Source of the DNA: Lysobacteraceae bacterium
Lineage (GTDB): Bacteria; Pseudomonadota; Gammaproteobacteria; Xanthomonadales; Xanthomonadaceae
NCBI GenBank assembly: GCA_016789405.1
Contig: JAEUPQ010000013.1
Location: 1 to 64,000, forward strand
DNA: 64,000 nt
Direction: 5' to 3'
In this document: positions 1 to 8,113 of the stretch, piece by piece
How the letters are laid out: each line of letters begins with the position of its first letter
How positions within the stretch are numbered: the stretch's first letter is position 1
Notes under the pieces: generated by a model
The model's input: the letters and a program-made list of their open reading frames with translations, nothing else
What the model was told of the DNA's origin: nothing
Databases searched by the model: none
Program-made: the position numbers and the translations under genes

Positions 1-1063
1 TGACCGTGTAGGTCTGGTTGATGTTGTCGGTGCCGCCGCCCGAACGGTTGTGCAGCACGTAGACCGAGCCGTCCGGCGCGATCAGGTCGACCTTCAGGTC
101 GCCGATGTAGGTGTGCACGATATTGACGGCGACCGGCGTGGCGGCCTGGCCGTTGCCGGTGCGGCCGGAGACGGTGATCGGGCTTTCGACGGTGGCGTTG
201 TCGCTGATCGTGTAGTCGGCGCTGTTGGTGTAGGTCTGGCCGACCGGCGGCGTGCCGCCACCCGTGTAGCCCTGGATCCAGCTGACGACCTTCACCACTT
301 CCGAGTACACGCCGTACTTGTTCGCACGTGCGCAGCCGTCACCCCAGCTGACGATGCCGATGCTGTAGATCGAGCCGTTGTACGGCGCGATCAGCGGGCC
401 GCCGCTGTCGCCCTGGCAGGAATCCTTGCCACCGGCGGCGAGGCCGGCGCAGATCATCGAGCTGGGATCGATGCGGCCGTTGTACGACGTGGCCGAATTG
501 CAGGTGGTGTCGGAGACGACCGGGATGGTCACTTCGCGGAGGCTGGTGGTGCCGCTGCCGCCTTCCGAGGTCGCGCCCCAGCCCAGCGTGGTCACCAGGT
601 CGCCCGGCTTGGCGATGGCCTGCATGATCGTCGCGTCGGGCAGCTTGGCGCGGATGAGGTTGGTCGGGAACGTGCCGTTGATGCGCAGCAGCGCGTAGTC
701 GTTGGCGGACGTGCTGCTGTTGTAGCTCGGGTGCTGCACGTACTGGGCGACGGTGTAGGCCGTCTGGCTGCCGGTGTTGTTGGAGCCGGCGTAGACGCGG
801 CTCTGGCTGCCGCAATGCGCGGCGGTCAGGACCCAGCTGTCGGCGATGATCGTGCCGCCGCAGCCGGAGGTGCGCACGGTGAACGAACGGTCGCCCTGCG
901 CGAGCGTGCCGCCGACGATGCGGCCGTTGACCTTGTTGCTGAACGCTGCGCTGGTCTTCCAGACGCCGAGCCGGGTGTTGCGATCGGCCGCGGAGGCCAT
1001 CGTGCTCGCGGCGAGCAGCGAGACAAGCAGTGCGCCCGAGGCGATGCGAAGTTGCTTCTGCAT
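1..1063 (-). CDS. Trypsin-like secreted serine protease with P-domain (C-terminus cut by window edge)
   Basis: Read on the minus strand, this encodes a secreted S1A protease. It has a signal peptide ending near TMASA, a short propeptide, and an activation site of the form GRIVGGT. The triad is visible as His in TAAHC, Asp in NDYALL and Ser in GDSGGPL. An Asp lies six residues before the catalytic Ser (DSCQGDSGG), the trypsin S1-pocket position, so cleavage after Lys or Arg is expected. After a Gly/Pro-rich linker a proprotein-convertase P-domain begins (YTISDNATVESPI, VNIVHTYIGDLKVDL) and runs off the window edge. In Lysobacter-type extracellular proteases, P-domains are removable C-terminal extensions. 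The start at 1063 has AGGA nine bases upstream; in-frame ATGs at 1069 and 1072 sit too close to that site. The gene has its own upstream region and no operon partner in view. Confidence 0.9.
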   Translation of the reverse strand, partial: MQKQLRIASGALLVSLLAASTMASAADRNTRLGVWKTSAAFSNKVNGRIVGGTLAQGDRSFTVRTSGCGGTIIADSWVLTAAHCGSQSRVYAGSNNTGSQTAYTVAQYVQHPSYNSSTSANDYALLRINGTFPTNLIRAKLPDATIMQAIAKPGDLVTTLGWGATSEGGSGTTSLREVTIPVVSDTTCNSATSYNGRIDPSSMICAGLAAGGKDSCQGDSGGPLIAPYNGSIYSIGIVSWGDGCARANKYGVYSEVVKVVSWIQGYTGGGTPPVGQTYTNSADYTISDNATVESPITVSGRTGNGQAATPVAVNIVHTYIGDLKVDLIAPDGSVYVLHNRSGGGTDNINQTYTV

Positions 1064-1374
1064 TTCCATCATTCCTTTGTTGTGGATGTTCGTGTGTTTG
1101 AAATACGGCGTGCAACGCACTTCGCACGTACACCACGATGCAAGGCGTCCATGCGAAGCCACAAAAAAGGACGCCACGCCAATCCCTCCGGATCGGGCGC
1201 GGTCTCGTCCTGCGGTGCGGGCCTGTCTGATTTCCGAGAGCGTGCCATCGGCCAGCCTGGCCGCGTCGCCGACGGTCGATCCTGACCATCGGTCCGGGCA
1301 TCCTACCGGGGGGCCGGTACCGCGCGGCGACGGCGGTCGCACTTCCCGCCGTCATGAAGAATGATCATTTGTGC
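1064..1374. other. Intergenic region upstream of the protease gene
   Basis: About 310 bases without a supportable gene lie between the protease start and the DUF4197 terminator. The region must hold the protease promoter on the minus strand. I see no convincing -35/-10 pair or operator. Open frames crossing it lack a ribosome-binding site and family resemblance. Confidence 0.5.
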
Positions 1375-1398
1375 GCCGCACCACGCCCTGGGTGCGGC
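1375..1398 (-). terminator. Hairpin after the DUF4197 gene
   Basis: GCCGCACC (1375-1382) pairs perfectly with GGTGCGGC (1391-1398) across an 8-base loop. It lies about 10 bases beyond the DUF4197 stop codon. There is no strong T-run, so termination strength is uncertain. Confidence 0.55.
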
Positions 1399-1408
1399 CA
1401 TGCGTGGA

Positions 1409-2170
1409 TCAGCGGAAGACGCGACGCAGCAGCTCAGAGGTGCGCGCTGCGGGGTCCTGGCGGATCTTGCGCTCCTGTTCGGCGATGACATGGAACAGGC
1501 CGTCGATCGCCTCGCGCGTCACGTAGTCGTCGAGATCGAGGTTGGCGTTCCTGTCGTCGCCGCTGCCGCCCAGCAGCATGGCCATCGTGCCGCCGTTCTT
1601 CTTCGTGAAGTCCTTGTACTTGCGGGTCACGCCGGTGGCCTGGGTCTGCTTGGCCACGATCGGCCGGAACGCATCGAACAGCTTCTGTTCGCTGGTACGA
1701 CGGAAGAAATCGGTGGCCGAGGTCTCGCCGCCGCGCACCAGGCTGATGGCGTCGCGCAGGGTCATCTGGCGCACGGCGTCGGACAGGATGCCGGCGGCGG
1801 CGGGCACGGCCTGTTCCGCGGCCCGGTTCATCGACAGCTCGAAGGCGTCGACATGCTTGCCTGCGCCGATCCTGCGCAGCGTTTCGCCGGCCTTGCGCAT
1901 CTTCTCGGGGACCAGGATCTTCACCGCCTGGTCGCGGAAGAAGCCGTCCGGCTTGCCGAGCTGGCGCACCGCGCGATCCGCGCCCTGCGCGAGGGCTTCC
2001 TTGATGCCGCCCGCGGCATCGCGTTCGCTCAGCGATGCGTCGCTGCTGCGGTTGCCGCCGAGCAGGCGCTCCTTGAGCTGGTCTTCCAGCGATTGCGCGT
2101 GCGCGCCGGTGACGGTGGCCAGGCCGGTGGTCAGGCAGAAGGCCGCGAGGAGGGTGAGATGGCGACGCAT
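1409..2170 (-). CDS. DUF4197 domain-containing exported protein
   Basis: The 253-residue protein has a clear signal peptide (hydrophobic LTLLAAFCLTTGLATV, cleavage near AHA). The rest matches the DUF4197 family: alternating helices, repeated Ala/Arg/Leu heptads, and a conserved C-terminal part with KYKDFTKKNG and LDDYVTREAIDGLFHVIAEQE. Such proteins are periplasmic or secreted, about 230-260 residues long, and of unknown biochemical role. The start has GGGAG about eight bases upstream. The gene is monocistronic and is followed by a hairpin. Family membership is confident; no function can be assigned. Confidence 0.85.
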   Translation of the reverse strand: MRRHLTLLAAFCLTTGLATVTGAHAQSLEDQLKERLLGGNRSSDASLSERDAAGGIKEALAQGADRAVRQLGKPDGFFRDQAVKILVPEKMRKAGETLRRIGAGKHVDAFELSMNRAAEQAVPAAAGILSDAVRQMTLRDAISLVRGGETSATDFFRRTSEQKLFDAFRPIVAKQTQATGVTRKYKDFTKKNGGTMAMLLGGSGDDRNANLDLDDYVTREAIDGLFHVIAEQERKIRQDPAARTSELLRRVFR

Positions 2171-2328
2171 GGCACGGCTCCCGATGATGATGCCGACAGC
2201 ATACTGCCGGCCTGATGCGGTCGTTGCGGTCGCCGGATGCGCGAACGGCGCCGCAGGGGGCGCCGTTCATGGGTGCGTGCGAGGGAACGCGACGCGTGTC
2301 GCGCTTCCGTGCCGAAGTGCCGGTGTCC

Positions 2329-4479
2329 TTACCAGGCGTAGCGCGCGCCGATCACGACCTGACGCGGATTGCCCAGCAGGATGCCACGCGTGCGATCGAC
2401 GATGTATTCGCGGTCGCTGATGTTCTTCACCGTGACGTAGGCGCTCCAGCCGGTGATGTCCGGTTCCCAGTTCAGGGTTGCGCTCCACACGGCGTAGCCG
2501 TCGAGTTCGCCGAACTGGCCGCTGCCGTCGACCGGATAGCGGTTGTTCGCGAAGTCGGCGTACTGGCGGCCGACATGCTGCACTTCCACGGAACCGTCCC
2601 AGGCGCCCTTCACGTAGCCGATGCGGAAGGTCGACGCCAGTTCCGGTGCGTAGGGCAGGCGGTTGCCGGCGATGCTGCCGTTGGCGGCGGAGCCGGTGTC
2701 CACGCGGCGCAGCACCGTGGACTGCTCTGCATCCGCGAGCCAGGTGACGGCGAGGTTCGCGTAGACCTCGCCTTCGCGCGTCTGCAGGGCCTTGCGGTTC
2801 ACGCCGATCGCGAACTCGAAGCCGCGGTAGTCGGTTTCGCCCTGGGCCAGCGGCGTGCTGCCACCGGCGATCGAACCCACGACGACCTGGTTGTCGAAAT
2901 CGGTGCGGAACGCGGCCGCTTCGAGGTCGATCATGCCCAGCCAGCGCGTGCGCAGGCCGGCTTCGAAGTTGCGGCTGTGCTCGGCGTCGACCGTGGTGCT
3001 GGTGCCATTCCCGGCGATCAGGTCTTCCACGCGCGGCGGTGCGAAGCCTTCGTGCGCCGATGCATAGACCGACAGGGTGTCGCTGACCCGCCAGTTCGCG
3101 GCCAGGCCCCAGGTGGTCTCGCGGACTTCGTCGCTGCCTGCGAGTCCGCCGGGCAGGCGGTTGCTGCGCGCGAAGTCGACGCGCTCGTGGCGCACGCTGG
3201 GGGTCAGCTGGATGCTGCCGAAATCGAAGGTGGTGGTGGCGAACGCCGACAGGGCTTCGGCGGTGCGCAGGTTGTTCTCGACCAGCGTGCCGGTGCGCGC
3301 GGTCGCGCTGCTGCCGTTGCGCTGGTAGCGCACCTGCTTTTCCTCGTGCCAGCGCACGCCGACTTCGCTGCTGCCACTGGTGCCGAATGCGCTGCGTTCG
3401 AACGACAACCGCGAATCCACGCCCCAGGTGTAGTAGTTGCGCAGGCGGCCCTGGGCCGAGGCGCAGGTGTCGGGATCGACGCGCTGGCCGATCAGGCGCG
3501 CGTTGCGGAAGCCCGTGCCGCACTGGGTGTCGGTGGTGTTGCTCGATTGCCGCCACCAGTCACGCTCGAAGCTCGTGTAGTACGCCGAAGTGAGCAGGCG
3601 CACCGTGCCGATGCGCCAGTCGTGGCTGACCGAGAACGCGGTGTGGTCGATGTCGAAGCTGTCGTTGCCGAACGGGTTGTACTCGCGGCCGAAGTTCGCG
3701 TATTCCGCATCGGTGATGCCGGTGTAGCCGACATCGGAGCGTTCGCGCAGCAGGTTGGCGCGCAGGGCGATCGCGTGGTTCTCGTTGATCTGGCGCTGGT
3801 ACTTGGCGAACACGTCGCCCTGTTCGAGATCGGTGTTGTCGCGCGCGCCCTCGCCGCGCTTGTAGCCGATGTCGACCAGCAGGCCCTGGCCGCCGACGCT
3901 GGCGTGCACCGCGCCGAAGCCGCGCGTGCCGGCCGAAACCTCGACGTGCCCGGCGAATTCTTCCGGCGGCGTCGGCGTGATGTAGTTGATCGCGCCATGG
4001 ATGGTCTGCGGACCGAAGCGCAGCAGGCCGGCGCCCTTGAGCACCTCGATGCGGTCGTAGCGCTGGATCGGCGCGTGGTAGTAGCTGGCGTTGTCGCCGT
4101 AGGGCGCGTACATCGCCGGCAGGCCGTCTTCCAGCAGCAGCACCTTGGTCGAGCGGGTCGGGTTGCTGCCGCGGATGCCGATGTTCGGCCGCAGGCCGAA
4201 GCCTTCCTCGTCGCGGACGGTCACGCCCGGCACCTTGCGCAGCGCCTCGTTCACGGTCAGCGCCCGGCCGGAGACGATCACGCTCTGGTCCAGCACCGAC
4301 GCGGTGCCTTCCGCGGTCTTCCTTTCCTGGTGGTTGCCCACCACCTCGATCGTCGCCAGGGTGCGGCCGGCATCATCGGCGGTCGCTTCGGCGGGTGCGT
4401 CGTCGGCGCGGACGGCCATGGGCGACAGGGCGACGACCAGGGCGATGCCGAGGGTCAGGGGGTGGCGGGCAAGGAGCAT
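2329..4479 (-). CDS. TonB-dependent receptor, FecA-like (iron uptake)
   Basis: The 716-residue outer-membrane receptor has a signal peptide (LALVVALSPMAVRA type). An N-terminal plug domain follows: TLATIEVVGNHQERK, a TonB-box-like region, then ALRKVPGVTVRDEEGFG and RGSNPTRSTKVLLLEDG. A 22-strand barrel ends in the usual aromatic residue (GARYAW). The plug resembles FecA-type ferric citrate receptors, and the arrangement VRDEEGFGLRPNIGIRG is typical of that branch. The open frame extends 1 kb further upstream, but the real start is the ATG at 4479: it precedes the signal peptide and lies just downstream of Fur-like sites. The ligand cannot be read from sequence. No fecIR pair adjoins it, so direct Fur control is the likeliest regulation. 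Confidence 0.9.
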   Translation of the reverse strand: MLLARHPLTLGIALVVALSPMAVRADDAPAEATADDAGRTLATIEVVGNHQERKTAEGTASVLDQSVIVSGRALTVNEALRKVPGVTVRDEEGFGLRPNIGIRGSNPTRSTKVLLLEDGLPAMYAPYGDNASYYHAPIQRYDRIEVLKGAGLLRFGPQTIHGAINYITPTPPEEFAGHVEVSAGTRGFGAVHASVGGQGLLVDIGYKRGEGARDNTDLEQGDVFAKYQRQINENHAIALRANLLRERSDVGYTGITDAEYANFGREYNPFGNDSFDIDHTAFSVSHDWRIGTVRLLTSAYYTSFERDWWRQSSNTTDTQCGTGFRNARLIGQRVDPDTCASAQGRLRNYYTWGVDSRLSFERSAFGTSGSSEVGVRWHEEKQVRYQRNGSSATARTGTLVENNLRTAEALSAFATTTFDFGSIQLTPSVRHERVDFARSNRLPGGLAGSDEVRETTWGLAANWRVSDTLSVYASAHEGFAPPRVEDLIAGNGTSTTVDAEHSRNFEAGLRTRWLGMIDLEAAAFRTDFDNQVVVGSIAGGSTPLAQGETDYRGFEFAIGVNRKALQTREGEVYANLAVTWLADAEQSTVLRRVDTGSAANGSIAGNRLPYAPELASTFRIGYVKGAWDGSVEVQHVGRQYADFANNRYPVDGSGQFGELDGYAVWSATLNWEPDITGWSAYVTVKNISDREYIVDRTRGILLGNPRQVVIGARYAW

Positions 4480-4499
4480 GGCTGGCCGGGAACAAGTAA

Positions 4500-4514
4500 T
4501 AGGAATTATTCTCA
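4500..4514 (-). promoter_or_regulatory. Putative Fur box upstream of the TonB receptor
   Basis: On the minus strand the 15 bases read TGAGAATAATTCCTA, which follows the 7-1-7 Fur consensus TGATAATNATTATCA at 11 of 15 positions. It lies 20 bases before the receptor start codon in an AT-rich patch that stands out from the high-GC surroundings. Confidence 0.6.
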
Positions 4515-4544
4515 ATTGTAAGATTTCCGTTCGGAAATGCAACG

Positions 4545-4559
4545 GATTCTCATTTTCAT
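4545..4559 (-). promoter_or_regulatory. Second Fur-like site
   Basis: The minus strand reads TGAAAATGAGAATCC, a weaker match to the 7-1-7 Fur pattern, about 30 bases upstream of the first site. Paired Fur sites are common at iron-uptake promoters. Confidence 0.45.
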
Positions 4560-4653
4560 CCATGCCCGTACGTACGGCGGGGCTGGCCCTCGGGACGGTC
4601 GATCCCGGATCATGGCCGCCCCCAAGCAACACGCCGGCGAGCGGAGCGATGCG

Positions 4654-5664
4654 ATGAAGATCCTGGTGACCGGTGGTGGCGGCTTCCTCGGGCATGCGCT
4701 GTGCCGGGGTCTGGTCGCGCGGGGCCATGAGGTGACCAGCTACAACCGTGGCCACTACGCCGACCTCGATGCGATCGGCGTGCGCCAGGTGTGCGGCGAC
4801 CTGGCCGACCGCGACGCTGTGCTGGCGGCCTGCGCCGGCATGGACGCGATCTTCCACAACGCCGCCAAGGCCGGCGCCTGGGGCAGCTACGACAGCTACC
4901 ACCAGGCCAACGTGGTCGGCACGGAGAACGTGCTGGCCGCCTGCCGGACCCATGGCATCGGTCGGCTCGTCTACACCTCCACGCCCAGCGTGACCCATCG
5001 CGCGACCCATCCGGTCGAGGGCGGCACCGCCGAGACCGTGCCCTACGGCGAAGGCTTCAAGGCCCCGTATGCGACCACGAAAACCATCGCCGAAAAGTCC
5101 GTCCTGGCCGCCAACGGGCCGGACCTGGCGGTGGTCGCGCTGCGCCCGCGCCTGATCTGGGGCCCGGGGGACCAGCAACTGGTGCCGCGCCTGGTCGACC
5201 GCGCCCGCGCCGGCCGCCTGCGCTTCGTCGGCGGTGGCGACAACGTCATCGACACGACCTTCATCGACAACGCCGCCCAGGCGCATTTCGATGCTTTCGA
5301 CCACCTCGCGCCGGGCGCGGCCTGCGCCGGCAAGGCCTACTTCATCAGCAACGGCGAGCCGAAGCCGGTCCGCGAGATCGTCAACGCGCTGTTGCGCGCG
5401 GCCGGCGCGCCGGAGATCGACAAGACCCTGCCGTTCGGCGCGGCCTACGCCATCGGTGCGGTCTGCGAAGGCCTGTGGACCGTACTGCCGTTGAAGGGCG
5501 AGCCGCCGATGACCCGCTTCCTCGCCGAGCAGCTGAGCACCACGCACTGGTACTCGATGGCACCGGCGACGCGGGACTTCGGCTACGTGCCGAAGGTGTC
5601 GATCGAAGAAGGCCTGAAACGGCTTGCCGCGTCCCGTGCCGACGCCTCGCCGGACGCCGCCTGA
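4654..5664 (+). CDS. oleD: OleD-type 2-alkyl-3-oxoalkanoate reductase (NAD-dependent epimerase/dehydratase fold)
   Basis: The 336-residue extended-SDR protein begins with the nucleotide-binding motif [12 protein letters not shown]. It has the catalytic Ser region YTSTPSVTH and the Tyr/Lys pair in [11 protein letters not shown]. The downstream stretches ([51 protein letters not shown]) correspond closely to Stenotrophomonas/Xanthomonas OleD as I remember it. OleD reduces the OleA product 2-alkyl-3-ketoalkanoate to the beta-hydroxy acid in long-chain olefin synthesis. The start at 4654 has GGAG seven bases upstream. The frame continues 39 codons further up, but that overlaps the Fur region. No oleA, oleB or oleC is adjacent: a TonB receptor lies upstream and ubiJ downstream. 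Confidence 0.8.
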   Translation: MKILVTGGGGFLGHALCRGLVARGHEVTSYNRGHYADLDAIGVRQVCGDLADRDAVLAACAGMDAIFHNAAKAGAWGSYDSYHQANVVGTENVLAACRTHGIGRLVYTSTPSVTHRATHPVEGGTAETVPYGEGFKAPYATTKTIAEKSVLAANGPDLAVVALRPRLIWGPGDQQLVPRLVDRARAGRLRFVGGGDNVIDTTFIDNAAQAHFDAFDHLAPGAACAGKAYFISNGEPKPVREIVNALLRAAGAPEIDKTLPFGAAYAIGAVCEGLWTVLPLKGEPPMTRFLAEQLSTTHWYSMAPATRDFGYVPKVSIEEGLKRLAASRADASPDAA

Positions 5665-5707
5665 CCGATTGCCCGGCGCATTCAGCCTTCCCCGCTAGAA
5701 TGCCCCC

Positions 5708-6394
5708 ATGAGCACCTCCCCCTTCGATTGGAAACCGCTGGCCGGCCGTGCGCTGGAAGCGGCGTTGAACCGCGCCATCGACCTGGATCCGGACACCCGC
5801 GCCGCGTTGCAGCCGCTAGACGGACGCAGCGTGGTGCTGGCGCTGGACGCGCCCGCCGATCGCGAGGCCGTGCCGCTGGCCCTGCGCATGACCGTCGCCG
5901 ACGCGCGGCTGCAGGTAGGCCCCGCCGCCCCGGAGGGCACTGCGCAACCCGACCTGGCCGTGCGCAGCACGCTCGGCGGCGTCGTGTCGCTGGGCATGCG
6001 CACGCTGCTGCCGAAGCTCCTCGGCACGCCGGCCGACGACGCCGATGCGATGCCGGTCGGACGCCTGCGCATCGAGGGCGACGCCGAACTCGCGCGTCGA
6101 CTGCAGCGCCTCGCGGAGCGATTCGATCCCGACTGGCAGCTGCCCTTCACCCGCGTGTTCGGTGAGGTCATCGGCGTGCAGATCGCGAACGGCATCGCCG
6201 CCGCGCTGCGTGGCGCCCGCGAAGGCGGCCGCAAGCTGGCCGAGACCACCGCCGAATACCTGACCGAGGAGTCGCGCGACGTCGTGCCGCGCGCCGAGCT
6301 CGATGCGTTCTTCGACGATGTCGATGTCCTGCGCGATGATGTCGAACGCATGGCCGCGCGCGTGACGCGACTGCAGAAGCGAGCAGGCGCATGA
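5708..6394 (+). CDS. ubiJ: UbiJ, ubiquinone biosynthesis accessory factor (SCP2 domain)
   Basis: The 228-residue protein has an SCP2 sterol-carrier-like N-terminal domain (about residues 10-115, with [16 protein letters not shown]) and a helical C-terminus ([20 protein letters not shown] type) as in UbiJ. UbiJ is a lipid-binding component of the soluble Ubi complex that carries ubiquinone intermediates between hydroxylases and methylases. It directly precedes ubiB, with start and stop overlapping in an ATGA, so the two are translationally coupled. In Escherichia coli the order is ubiE-ubiJ-ubiB; ubiE is not adjacent here. The ribosome-binding site is weak. Confidence 0.88.
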   Translation: MSTSPFDWKPLAGRALEAALNRAIDLDPDTRAALQPLDGRSVVLALDAPADREAVPLALRMTVADARLQVGPAAPEGTAQPDLAVRSTLGGVVSLGMRTLLPKLLGTPADDADAMPVGRLRIEGDAELARRLQRLAERFDPDWQLPFTRVFGEVIGVQIANGIAAALRGAREGGRKLAETTAEYLTEESRDVVPRAELDAFFDDVDVLRDDVERMAARVTRLQKRAGA

Positions 6395-8049
6395 GTGCCT
6401 TCCTGCGTGCGGCGCGCATCGGCCGCGTCCTGATCCGCTACCGCCTGGACGACCTGCTCGACGACACGCCGGCCGAGCGCTGGCTGAAGCTCGCGCGACC
6501 TTTCGTGCCGAGTGCTTCGGCCGAGGTCGCGGCGATGCCGCGCGGCGCGCGCCTGCGCCTGGCGCTGCAGGAGCTGGGACCGATCTTCGTGAAGTTCGGA
6601 CAGATCCTGTCCACGCGGCGCGACCTGATGCCGCCGGACATCGCGACCGAACTGGCGCTGCTGCAGGACCGCGTCGCCCCGTTCGATGGCGAGACCGCAC
6701 GCCGCATCGTCGAGCAGGCGCTGGGCCAGGACACGCGCGAGGCTTTCGAGCATTTCGACACGGTCCCGCTCGCCTCGGCATCGATCGCGCAGGTCCATGC
6801 CGCGCGCCTGCCGGGCGGACGCGAAGTCGTGGTCAAGGTGCTGCGTCCGGACATCGAGAAGCAGATCCACGGCGACATCGCCCTGCTCAACAGCGTCGCC
6901 ACGCTGGTCGAGCGCGCGCACCCCAACGCCGACAAGATCCGTCCGCGCGAAATCGTGCGCGAGGTCGAGACCACGCTCGCCGCGGAACTCGACCTGCAGC
7001 GCGAAGGCGCGAATGCATCCGTCATCCGTCGCTTCTGGAAGGACTCGCCCGACCTGTACGTGCCCGAGGTGATCTGGAGCCACACCGCCGAACGCGCGCT
7101 GACGCTCGAGCGCGTCTATGGCATTCCCAGCGACGACGTCGAGGCCCTGGACGCCGCCGGCATCGACCGCAAGGCGCTCGCCGCGAAGGGCGTGCGCGTG
7201 TTCTACACGCAGGTGTTCCGCGACAACTTCTTCCATGCCGACGCCCATGCCGGCAACATCTGGGTCGACAGCGACCCGGCGCGCAAGGACGATCCGCGCT
7301 TCATCGCGATCGACTTCGGCATCGTTGGCCAGCTCTCGACAGAGGACCAGTACTACCTCGCCGAGAACTTCATGGCGATCTTCAATCGCGACTATCGCCG
7401 CATCGCCGAACTGCACGTGCAGGCCGGCTGGATGCCGGCGACCACGCGCATCGACGAACTCGAAGCTGCCGCGCGCGCGGTCTGCGAACCCTACTTCACG
7501 CGTCCGCTGTCGGAGATCTCGCTGGCCGAGGTACTGGTCAAGCTGTTCCGCACCGCGCAGCGCTACGAGCTCACGCTCCAACCCCAGCTCATCCTGCTGC
7601 AGAAGACCCTGCTCAACATCGAAGGCGTCGGCAGGCAGCTCGATCCCGAACTGGACATCTGGGCGGTCGCCAAGCCGGTGCTGGAGAAGATCCTGGTCGA
7701 ACGCTACAGCCCGCAGCGACTGGCCCGCGAATTCCGCAAGCGCCTGCCCGAGCTGGTGACGCGCGCGCCGGACATGCCGCAGCTGCTGCATGCATGGCTG
7801 AGCCAGCAGGTCGAGGGCCAGCACGAACTGTCGATGCGCTCGAACGATCTCGCCGACCTCGCCGACACCCTGCGCGCGATGCAACGGCGGATCGTCTCCG
7901 CCATCCTCGGCACCGGCCTGCTGATCGTGGCCGCGGTGCTCTATGCGCTGGAAGCCGGTGGTCCGCCGCTGCTGAGCGTGCCCGCAGCAGCCTGGATCGC
8001 CGGTGTCGGCGGGCTGTGGGCGTTGCTCGCGGCCTGGCCGAGGCGCTGA
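6391..8049 (+). CDS. ubiB: UbiB atypical kinase/ATPase for ubiquinone biosynthesis
   Basis: The 552-residue member of the ABC1/ADCK/UbiB family shows all of its signatures. These are the KxGQ motif ([17 protein letters not shown]), the Ala-rich loop ([12 protein letters not shown]), the ATP-binding Lys (VVVKVLRP), the catalytic loop ([11 protein letters not shown]) and the DFG equivalent (IDFGIVG). Two C-terminal transmembrane helices (about residues 495-545) match the family plan. UbiB hydrolyses ATP and is thought to extract membrane-bound ubiquinone precursors for the Ubi complex. The start overlaps the ubiJ stop by four bases. A strong hairpin at 8072-8098 ends the operon. Confidence 0.95.
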   Translation: MSAFLRAARIGRVLIRYRLDDLLDDTPAERWLKLARPFVPSASAEVAAMPRGARLRLALQELGPIFVKFGQILSTRRDLMPPDIATELALLQDRVAPFDGETARRIVEQALGQDTREAFEHFDTVPLASASIAQVHAARLPGGREVVVKVLRPDIEKQIHGDIALLNSVATLVERAHPNADKIRPREIVREVETTLAAELDLQREGANASVIRRFWKDSPDLYVPEVIWSHTAERALTLERVYGIPSDDVEALDAAGIDRKALAAKGVRVFYTQVFRDNFFHADAHAGNIWVDSDPARKDDPRFIAIDFGIVGQLSTEDQYYLAENFMAIFNRDYRRIAELHVQAGWMPATTRIDELEAAARAVCEPYFTRPLSEISLAEVLVKLFRTAQRYELTLQPQLILLQKTLLNIEGVGRQLDPELDIWAVAKPVLEKILVERYSPQRLAREFRKRLPELVTRAPDMPQLLHAWLSQQVEGQHELSMRSNDLADLADTLRAMQRRIVSAILGTGLLIVAAVLYALEAGGPPLLSVPAAAWIAGVGGLWALLAAWPRR

Positions 8050-8071
8050 CCGCGCGACGCGAGCCGCGCGT

Positions 8072-8098
8072 CCCCTTCACCGCGCACGGGTGAAGGGG
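8072..8098. terminator. Bidirectional terminator between ubiB and the M16 peptidase gene
   Basis: CCCCTTCACC (8072-8081) pairs perfectly with GGTGAAGGGG (8089-8098) around a 7-base loop. It lies in the 64-base gap between two convergent genes and can serve both. Confidence 0.7.
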
Positions 8099-8113
8099 GT
8101 ACGACGATGCGCC

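Noticed and set aside
2215..4521. A 768-codon plus-strand open frame across the TonB receptor
   Set aside because: It is antisense to a clear receptor, has Ala/Arg/Val/Asp-biased composition typical of high-GC shadows, and shows no domain.
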